NCBI GenBank assembly: GCA_030024065.1 | Contig: JASEIE010000029.1 | Coordinates: 1-19,005, forward strand | Length of the DNA stretch: 19,005 nucleotides | Source: Thermodesulfobacteriota bacterium | GTDB taxonomy: Bacteria; Desulfobacterota; BSN033; UBA1163 | Reading direction: 5' to 3' | Shown here: one piece after another, positions 14,086 through 19,005 of the stretch | Layout of the letters: every line of letters starts with the position of its first letter | Numbering within the stretch: the stretch's first letter is position 1 | The notes under the pieces: model-generated | The model's database searches: none | What the model saw: the letters and a program-made list of their open reading frames with translations, nothing else | What the model was told of the DNA's origin: nothing | Made by a program: the position numbers and the translations under genes

Positions 14086-14570
14086 TGATGATTTCTAAAA
14101 TATTGATCATTGCCAGTGCAACAAGGGAGGCTTCGGTATCAATTTTGGATGCCTTTCAGCTCATTCAGTCAGCTCATTCAGAAAGACCAGCCGGCCGGGC
14201 CGTAAAGGTCATCTTTGTTTCCTACCTCTCCGATCTTTTTAAGGGGCGTTTAGGCTTCAATACCCTAACCCATTGGGTGAAAGAGGAAAAAGAATGTTTG
14301 GAGAGGGTAAAAAGTTACTTTACCAGAATGGACATTCCTTACGATTTCAAGGTGATCACCATTCCTCCTTGGGAGGCGGTTTTTAATGAGATAAATGAGA
14401 TAAACGATGGGGTTCATCATCTGGTCATTCTTCAGGGTGAATTTCTTAAAATGTTGAGAAAGAATGAGGCATATTGTGGATTATGCACTGATGTCATCTC
14501 TAAATTGAAGTGTCCCATTTGGGTGATTAATTCTGATGAGGAAACCTCTTGTCCACCCCTCAACCTCTGA
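14085..14570 (+). CDS. Usp-like (HUP-fold) protein, function unknown
   Basis: A 161-residue cytoplasmic protein. The N-terminus MISKILIIASATREASVSILDAFQLIQ has the strand-loop-helix start of universal-stress/HUP proteins. VKVIFVSYLSD, FKVITIPPW, HHLVILQGE and CPIWVIN look like successive core strands. The C-terminal ATP-loop (G-x2-G-x9-G) of UspA is missing, so if it is a Usp it is a non-ATP-binding or divergent one. Its start overlaps the stop of the zinc-ribbon frame (TAATG). A truncated relative lies at 12395, so the locus has undergone local duplication. Real gene: likely; family: moderate confidence. Confidence 0.75.
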   Translation: MMISKILIIASATREASVSILDAFQLIQSAHSERPAGRAVKVIFVSYLSDLFKGRLGFNTLTHWVKEEKECLERVKSYFTRMDIPYDFKVITIPPWEAVFNEINEINDGVHHLVILQGEFLKMLRKNEAYCGLCTDVISKLKCPIWVINSDEETSCPPLNL

Positions 14571-14586
14571 AACTCACGATAAATTT

Positions 14587-14778
14587 ATGAATTCAATCCA
14601 AATAGATTGGAGAAAGCGGCTGATCTTATTTTTAGCAATGATGATCGAGGCTCTAACCCATAGAATGGTTTACCCCCGATGTGGACATTTGATAGAGCCT
14701 CCTTCAACGAATAAAACAATTAAGGTTAAGTTCAACCGATGTGGTCATATTTTTCTAAAGGGAAAATCCATAAAATAA
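14587..14778 (+). pseudogene. Degenerate zinc-ribbon ORF with half its cysteines lost
   Basis: The frame ends in VYPRCGHLIEPPSTNKTIKVKFNRCGHIFLKGK, which has the spacing of a two-knuckle zinc ribbon (CPxCGHLI ... KCxRCGHIF). However, the first Cys of each CxxC is replaced: Tyr (TAC) in the first knuckle and Phe (TTC) in the second, both one base away from a Cys codon. No ribosome site supports ATG 14587 or the ATGs at 14638 and 14641. The frame is also open upstream into the previous gene (to 14536). It probably no longer binds zinc. Either a decaying gene or a protein whose fold no longer needs metal. Confidence 0.45.
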
Positions 14779-14792
14779 AGGGGGGATTCACT

Positions 14793-15278
14793 TTGAATTC
14801 GGATATCTTCGGAAATCTAATGGAATGGGACAAGGTTCTGGAAGTTCTCGACAGTCTAAAAGAATCGACAAAACTGGATGAGCACCAAACTGGACTGGCA
14901 AGGATATTAAGATATGGGCAAAATTGGAGGCTCCTTGAAAGAGTCCTGGAGGACGCAAAAGAAATAAGTCAGCCTTCCAATGAATTCCTTTTGGAGGTAT
15001 CGAGGATCATGACGGATCGAAACATCTACCTGAATGCGAGAATGCTCGCTTTGGAGACCCTGGAATGTTTGGTTCCTCGGATACCGCAAGATCGTAAACA
15101 TGATCACAACCTTAATCCGACTTTAATTGTCCGTAAGATGGTGGACATGTTGAAGTCACCAGAACCACCCATTTTTCATGAAGCCGTTACGAAATCGTTG
15201 AATTCCATTAAGGCGAAGCGGGAGATTGAGATCGTCAGAGAAGGTAAAACCTATGGAGGAGAATCAACCCCCAGGTAA
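14793..15278 (+). CDS. All-helical protein, HEAT-like, function unknown
   Basis: About 161 residues from TTG 14793, which has AAAGGGGGGA seven nt upstream; the frame is open back to ATG 14739 without a ribosome site. The sequence is almost entirely predicted helix: MEWDKVLEVLDSLKES, GLARILRYGQNWRLLERVLEDAKEI, FLLEVSRIMTDRNIYLNARMLALETLECLVPRI, LIVRKMVDMLKS and IFHEAVTKSLNSIK. The helix-pair pattern with ARMLALETL resembles HEAT-type repeats, which bind proteins. No catalytic motif was seen. The stop codon TAA lies in the first copy of the GGTAAAC direct repeat that flanks the palindrome at 15280. It is the last gene before the transhydrogenase genes. Confidence 0.75.
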   Translation: MNSDIFGNLMEWDKVLEVLDSLKESTKLDEHQTGLARILRYGQNWRLLERVLEDAKEISQPSNEFLLEVSRIMTDRNIYLNARMLALETLECLVPRIPQDRKHDHNLNPTLIVRKMVDMLKSPEPPIFHEAVTKSLNSIKAKREIEIVREGKTYGGESTPR

Positions 15279-15279
15279 A

Positions 15280-15358
15280 CCCCGTTAGAAATTCCAGCGG
15301 GCCTTCGCCGCGCCGAAGTGGCTCCGACCACGCAGGCGGGGCATTATTTCTAAAGGGG
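15280..15358. repeat. Folded palindromic element (REP/MITE-like) before pntAA
   Basis: CCCCGTTAGAAAT (15280-15292) and ATTTCTAAAGGGG (15346-15358) are inverted repeats matching at 12 of 13 positions. The GC-rich core holds two further hairpins, CTTCG-CCGCGC-CGAAG and GTGG-CTCCGA-CCAC, so the 79-nt RNA would fold as a junction with two arms. GGTAAAC occurs directly at both borders (15274-15280 and 15357-15363), like a target duplication. The core is far richer in GC than its surroundings. It sits in the leader of pntAA, whose ribosome site follows 12-16 nt later. Confidence 0.65.
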
Positions 15359-15377
15359 TAAACAGGAACGGAGGTAC

Positions 15378-16553
15378 ATGATGAATATTGGAATTCCAAA
15401 AGAAATTATGCCCGAGGAGAAAAGGATTGCAGCAATACCTGAAACAGTCCAAAAATTCATCAAGATGGGCTTTAACGTTTTGGTAGAAACATCTGCTGGC
15501 GAGGGCATTCACTGTGAAGATCTGGAATATGAAAAAGCCGGCGCGAGGATCATGCCGGACGCTGAATCCTTGTATCAGAATGCAGATGTCATCCTGAAAG
15601 TGAAACAGCCCCTGTACAATGAAAAGTCCGGGAGGCATGAAATAGAATTAATGAAAGAGAAAAGCATTCTGATCACCTTTCTGCACCCGGCAGCTCCCTC
15701 GAATCATGAAATGATCCAAAAATTAAGAGACAAAGGGATCATCTCATTCACGATGGATGGCATTCCGCGTATATCCCGTGCCCAGACCATGGATGCCCTC
15801 ACCTCCATGAGTACAGTAACCGGTTACAAATCCGTCCTCATCGCCGCCAGCTATCTGCCAAAGTTTGTTCCTATGATCACTACTGCCATAGGATCAATAA
15901 AACCGGCAAATTTTTTGGTAGTCGGTATCGGTGTCGTGGGCCTTCAGGCCTTAGCCACCATCAAAAGACTCGGTGGCGTCACGACGGCTGTAGATATTCG
16001 TGAAGAGGCGAGGAAGGGAGCCATGAGCTTAGGGGCAAAGATTGGAGGTTTTGAGGCACCTGAACAATTGTCTATTGGGAAATGGGGCTATGCTAAAGCT
16101 CTTCCCAGCGATTGGTTGGAAAAAGAAAGGGCAGCCCTAAGCCCTTTAGTGGAAGAGGCTGACGTAGTCATCTTAAGCGCCTTAGTGCCGGGTGAAGTCG
16201 CCCCTATTCTGGTTACAGAAGAAATGCTTGTCAGGATGAAGCCTGGCTCTGTCATTGTGGATGTATCGATTGATCAAGGAGGGAACTGCACATCTACAGA
16301 AGCGGGTAATGAGATCATTAAGCACGGAGTTTTGATCTGTGGCCTGCAAAATATTCCTGGCAGAATTCCTGTCCATGCCACCTGGCTTTATGCCAATAAT
16401 ATTTTTCATTATGTAAAAAACCTATTTAAAAATGGCTTAAACGATCTCGACCTGGAGGACGAAATCGTTCAAAATTCCCTGGTCACATATCAAGGTAAAA
16501 TTCTTTATGAAGGCGTTCTCAAAGCTCTGAATGGGACCACATCGGAACCCTAA
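15378..16553 (+). CDS. pntAA: NAD(P) transhydrogenase subunit alpha part 1 (NAD-binding, domain I)
   Basis: The soluble NAD(H)-binding domain I of the proton-translocating transhydrogenase, 391 residues, as in the three-subunit form. Typical landmarks: the start MNIGIPKEIMPEEKRIAAIPETV, the SRAQTMDALTSMSTVTGYKSVL segment, the dinucleotide loop VVGIGVVGLQALATIKRLG followed by the VDIR acidic end, and the late segments KPGSVIVDVSIDQGGNC and LYANNIF. It moves hydride between NADH and NADP together with PntB, using the proton gradient. AlaDH-type enzymes share this fold, but the pntAB and pntB neighbours settle the call. GGAGG lies four to five nt before tandem ATGs at 15378 and 15381. Confidence 0.95.
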   Translation: MMNIGIPKEIMPEEKRIAAIPETVQKFIKMGFNVLVETSAGEGIHCEDLEYEKAGARIMPDAESLYQNADVILKVKQPLYNEKSGRHEIELMKEKSILITFLHPAAPSNHEMIQKLRDKGIISFTMDGIPRISRAQTMDALTSMSTVTGYKSVLIAASYLPKFVPMITTAIGSIKPANFLVVGIGVVGLQALATIKRLGGVTTAVDIREEARKGAMSLGAKIGGFEAPEQLSIGKWGYAKALPSDWLEKERAALSPLVEEADVVILSALVPGEVAPILVTEEMLVRMKPGSVIVDVSIDQGGNCTSTEAGNEIIKHGVLICGLQNIPGRIPVHATWLYANNIFHYVKNLFKNGLNDLDLEDEIVQNSLVTYQGKILYEGVLKALNGTTSEP

Positions 16554-16622
16554 CAAATCAGCCTTTGAGGTCCAGCAAAATCAAGTCCGATAGATACTAT
16601 TCAACCGGAGGATGAAGAACCC

Positions 16623-16901
16623 ATGACTATACTGACGATTCTGCTATCCGTTTTTGTCGTTTCATTCCTAATCGGGTACTTCCTAATCTCACGTGTTCCG
16701 CCATTATTGCATACTCCATTGATGTCTATGACAAATGCGATCTCGGCGGTAACCATCCTCGGGGCCCTTCTCCTGTTTACTGTTACATCTGATGCCCCTC
16801 AGAAAATATTGGGGGCAATAGCCATAGGGATGGCTGTATTCAATGTGGTAGGGGGCTTCGTCATCACTGACCGGATGCTTAAGCTATTCAAAAAAGATTG
16901 A
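16623..16901 (+). CDS. pntAB: NAD(P) transhydrogenase subunit alpha part 2 (membrane)
   Basis: A 92-residue inner-membrane subunit with three hydrophobic helices, forming half of the proton channel (domain II). Family signature: PLLHTPLMSMTNAISAVTILGALLL, then AIGMAVFNVVGGFVITDRML. It lies 69 nt after pntAA. GGAGG (16607-16611) is 11 nt from the ATG. The short frame ATGAAGAACCCATGA (16612-16626) overlaps the start, an arrangement like that before the kinase at 8910. Confidence 0.94.
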   Translation: MTILTILLSVFVVSFLIGYFLISRVPPLLHTPLMSMTNAISAVTILGALLLFTVTSDAPQKILGAIAIGMAVFNVVGGFVITDRMLKLFKKD

Positions 16902-16978
16902 AAGAATGCCTTCGATGTTGAGCTGCTCAAGGTCGTAAGATTGGTTTCCCGGGAGTGGTAACGAAAGGAGAATATTCG

Positions 16979-18433
16979 ATGAATTTCTGGTTCAGTCTCT
17001 TAATTGACTTCGCGATCATCCTTATTTTTCTGCTGGGAATTGGTCAGTTCAAAGCACCCAAGAGCGCGCGAAGAGGCAATCTCACAGCGGCCTTGGCATT
17101 GGCCTTGGCTGGAATCGCGATTGTCATGAAGCATAGGATTCTCGAACCTCACATTGTGATTATTGCTTTGATGGCTGGTTCCGTGGTGGGCTGGCGAATC
17201 GCCATGAGAGTTAATATGATTCAAATTCCGGCAATGGTGGCCTTCCAGCATGGGGCTGGAGGTATTGCGGCTTTTCTGGTTTCATTTGTCGAATTGACAA
17301 GGTATGTCACTCCAGGAATATCCATCGGAAAGGTTTCGGGGCTCCTGGGACTGGTCATCGGCGCAATGACCTTCAGTGGAAGTATGATTGCCAGTGGGAA
17401 GCTTTCCAATGTGGTGAGGCAAACACCATGGCTGTTGCCAAATCATAATTGGTGGACCGCCGTCCTCATGGTTCTAATAATTATCTTCTCCGGCACTGCC
17501 TCGGCTCACTCTGAAGGACAGGGGGTGATTTACTATCTCGTCATATTGGTAATACTTTCCGCTCTCTTGGGCGTTGTTTTCTCTATTCGAATCGGCGGTG
17601 CCGATATGCCGGTTCTGATCTCTTTTCTTAATGCAACGGCAGGTTTGGCTGCCGCCTTTTGTGGCGTAATTATCGAGAATCGCCTCCTTGTCGCCTGTGG
17701 TGCGACGGTTGCTGCTTCCGGATCGATTCTTACCCTCGTCATGTGCAGGGCCATGAATCGAAATTTTCTTGGGATTCTTGCAGGATCTCAGGGAAAACCG
17801 ACAAATCAAGATCAAATGATTTCAAAGGACAGGACGCGACCTGAGCCAGCCACTTCAATGGTGAACGAGGGATCTCTTTCCAAAGAAGCATTGGAGAAAG
17901 ATCCATTTTCTGTGGCCATCGAGACCGCTAAGGAAGCAAAACGGGTGATTATCGTTCCGGGATACGGTATGGCGCTCGCTCAGGCCCAGTTTGAGGTTAA
18001 GGAGTTAGCTAATCTCCTTGAACAGTCTGGGAAACAGGTTAAGTTTGCCATTCACCCTGTGGCTGGGAGGATGCCGGGACATATGAACGTCTTACTGGCT
18101 GAGGCCGAGGTCCCGTACGATAAGCTCTACGAAATGAACGAAATCAATGACGAATTCAAGGAGACGGATCTGGTCATTATCATCGGGGCATGTGATGTTG
18201 TCAACCCCGCAGCGACCCGTATGGAAGAAACCCCAATCTCGGGAATGCCCATTCTAATGACCCATGAAGCCAAAAGCGTCGTGGTCTGCAATTTTGATGA
18301 AAAGCCTGGATACTCAGGAGTCGAGAATCCTCTTTATATGGAGACCCATGCCATTTTGCTTCTGGGAGATGCAAAAGATACTCTCGATCGCCTGATAAGA
18401 GGTATCTCTGCCGATTCCGGTATAAGTCAATAA
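16979..18433 (+). CDS. pntB: NAD(P) transhydrogenase subunit beta
   Basis: A 484-residue subunit. The N-terminal two thirds are membrane helices of domain II, with GSVVGWRIAMRVNMIQIPAMVAFQHGAGGIAAFLVS, LPNHNWWTA, and ISFLNATAGLAAAFCG. A charged hinge (about residues 272-305) leads to the soluble NADP(H)-binding domain III, with VIIVPGYGMALAQAQFEVKEL, HPVAGRMPGHMNVLLAEAEVPYD, GACDVVNPAA, ISGMPILMTHEAKSVVVC and GVENPLYMETHAILLLGDAK. All are diagnostic for PntB. ATG 16979 has AAAGGAG eight nt upstream; the frame also extends to GTG 16955 without a ribosome site. With pntAA and pntAB it completes the enzyme, which interconverts NADH and NADPH coupled to proton movement. Confidence 0.96.
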   Translation: MNFWFSLLIDFAIILIFLLGIGQFKAPKSARRGNLTAALALALAGIAIVMKHRILEPHIVIIALMAGSVVGWRIAMRVNMIQIPAMVAFQHGAGGIAAFLVSFVELTRYVTPGISIGKVSGLLGLVIGAMTFSGSMIASGKLSNVVRQTPWLLPNHNWWTAVLMVLIIIFSGTASAHSEGQGVIYYLVILVILSALLGVVFSIRIGGADMPVLISFLNATAGLAAAFCGVIIENRLLVACGATVAASGSILTLVMCRAMNRNFLGILAGSQGKPTNQDQMISKDRTRPEPATSMVNEGSLSKEALEKDPFSVAIETAKEAKRVIIVPGYGMALAQAQFEVKELANLLEQSGKQVKFAIHPVAGRMPGHMNVLLAEAEVPYDKLYEMNEINDEFKETDLVIIIGACDVVNPAATRMEETPISGMPILMTHEAKSVVVCNFDEKPGYSGVENPLYMETHAILLLGDAKDTLDRLIRGISADSGISQ

Positions 18434-18591
18434 ATTTATACGACAGGTGGAGTAATCGACATCATATCAGGGGGGAGACCTTCCGCCTCGATTTCTTGCA
18501 ACAGGTTGTCTTATTGAAGACATGAAGCAGAAATAAGCCGGTGAAGCTCCGAAAGAATGTAGAATACTATCTTTTTCGGCCTTGAGCCTTT

Positions 18592-18618
18592 CAGGGATGG
18601 AGAAATCCATCAGCCCTG
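18592..18618 (+). other. Hairpin with GAAA loop after pntB (in gap 18434-18794)
   Basis: CAGG-GATGGA-GAAA-TCCATC-AGC-CCTG: six perfect pairs closed by a GNRA tetraloop, then four more pairs beyond a three-base bulge. No U-tract follows, so it may be a 3' processing or stabilising structure of the pnt transcript rather than an intrinsic terminator. The rest of the 361-nt gap contains no coding frame I can support. Confidence 0.4.
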
Positions 18619-18686
18619 TCATCTTCCATTAGTCTGGAAATTCTACCTTGAAACTCCTCCAATGAATCTCATCCTCCTCCTTTCTT

Positions 18687-18720
18687 TTGTCTGAAATTTA
18701 AGATAAAATTATCTTGTCTG
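18687..18720. promoter_or_regulatory. AT-rich palindrome flanked by direct repeats, upstream of second kinase
   Basis: AAGATAA-AA-TTATCTT (18700-18715) is a perfect inverted repeat. TTGTCTG occurs directly on both sides (18687-18693 and 18714-18720), 27 nt apart. Such an arrangement could be an operator, with the sites on nearby helical faces. No clear sigma-70 or sigma-54 promoter was found next to it. Confidence 0.3.
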
Positions 18721-18794
18721 TTGAATGAATAAGTCATCTCTCCAGTTGCGGGATGGATACGGTAATATTATTTGCTCTTTAGAGGGCAATCGGG

Positions 18795-19005
18795 ATGAAT
18801 CGGTCAAAACATCTCAATAGAAATGTTTCCTTTCATAAGTTGGCCAAAGAATTTCAAGCACTATCCCATCAAATCTTACAGTATGCAAGCCAAGGGGTCC
18901 TGAGGCCTCATTTCCAACGGGAAGTCTCTCGAATGATACTCGATTTTTCAGGGGCCGATGAGGTTGAGCTGTGGCTGAAGGACCATGGTAAATACTTCCG
19001 TAGCG
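18795..19005 (+). CDS. Second sensor kinase, N-terminal part (cut by window end)
   Basis: Open from ATG 18795 through the last base; 70 residues visible. LSHQILQYASQGVLRPHFQREVSRMILDFSGADEVELWLKDHGKYFRS aligns without gaps to residues 23-69 of the kinase at 8910 (LSHWILEYANQGVLRTDFQREVSKVIINFSGCDAVELWLRDHGKYFRT), with more than half of positions identical. It is therefore very likely a paralogous GAF-type histidine kinase; the kinase core lies beyond the window. The likely ribosome site (GAGGG, 18782-18786) is inside the hairpin TTGCTCT-TTAG-AGGGCAA (18772-18789). Confidence 0.8.
   Translation, partial: MNRSKHLNRNVSFHKLAKEFQALSHQILQYASQGVLRPHFQREVSRMILDFSGADEVELWLKDHGKYFRS

Noticed and set aside
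16612..16626. Four-codon frame (MKNP) overlapping the pntAB start
   Set aside because: Too short to distinguish from chance; simply noted with the pntAB ribosome site.

Overview
The window reads as a chromosomal segment of an anaerobic, Desulfobacterota-like (former Deltaproteobacteria) bacterium. This is inferred from gene content: several sigma-54-type response regulators, a selenocysteine-containing SelD, a three-subunit proton-translocating transhydrogenase, an orphan mannose-type PTS EIIA, and small Cys-rich and zinc-ribbon proteins. No rRNA, tRNA, CRISPR array or transposase gene was seen.

Layout. 182-1546 is an NtrC-type activator whose 3' end carries its own terminator hairpin. 1592-1758 is a long imperfect palindrome. 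1861-3612 is a lipoprotein with 15 TPRs. 5722-3861 on the minus strand is a three-gene unit: selD, a duplicated-domain protein of unknown function, and a MoaD/ThiS-like sulfur carrier. selD has an in-frame TGA at codon 15, followed by a clear bacterial SECIS hairpin, so its true start lies 54 nt upstream of where a standard ORF caller would put it. 6163-8818 holds a universal stress protein, a YhhQ-type queuosine-precursor transporter and an AI-2E-family membrane protein. Between the last two sits a 492-bp inverted-repeat element carrying a four-helix-bundle (S23/IVP-family) gene, built like the intervening sequences of 23S rRNA. An ORF-less relative lies at 3692-3828, and a similarly built repeat lies at 6034-6143.

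8910-12067 is a soluble two-component pair (GAF-type histidine kinase plus NtrC-type activator) with overlapping genes. It is followed by a good -24/-12 (sigma-54) promoter at 12274-12290. That promoter faces a run of small genes (12395-15278): a decayed Usp-like fragment, a winged-helix-like protein, EIIA-Man, a receiver-only response regulator, a four-Cys protein, a frameshifted zinc ribbon, a Usp-like protein, a Cys-depleted zinc-ribbon remnant and an all-helical protein. A folded palindromic element (15280-15358) then precedes pntAA-pntAB-pntB (15378-18433). The window ends inside a second histidine kinase (18795 onward) whose N-terminus closely matches that of the first.

Working model (inference): two paralogous soluble kinases bracket a sigma-54-controlled island that joins PTS-type phosphorylation, stress and small regulatory proteins to transhydrogenase (NADH/NADPH balance). 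The two most noteworthy sequence-level observations are the Sec-SelD/SECIS and the family of IVS-like repeat elements outside rRNA.
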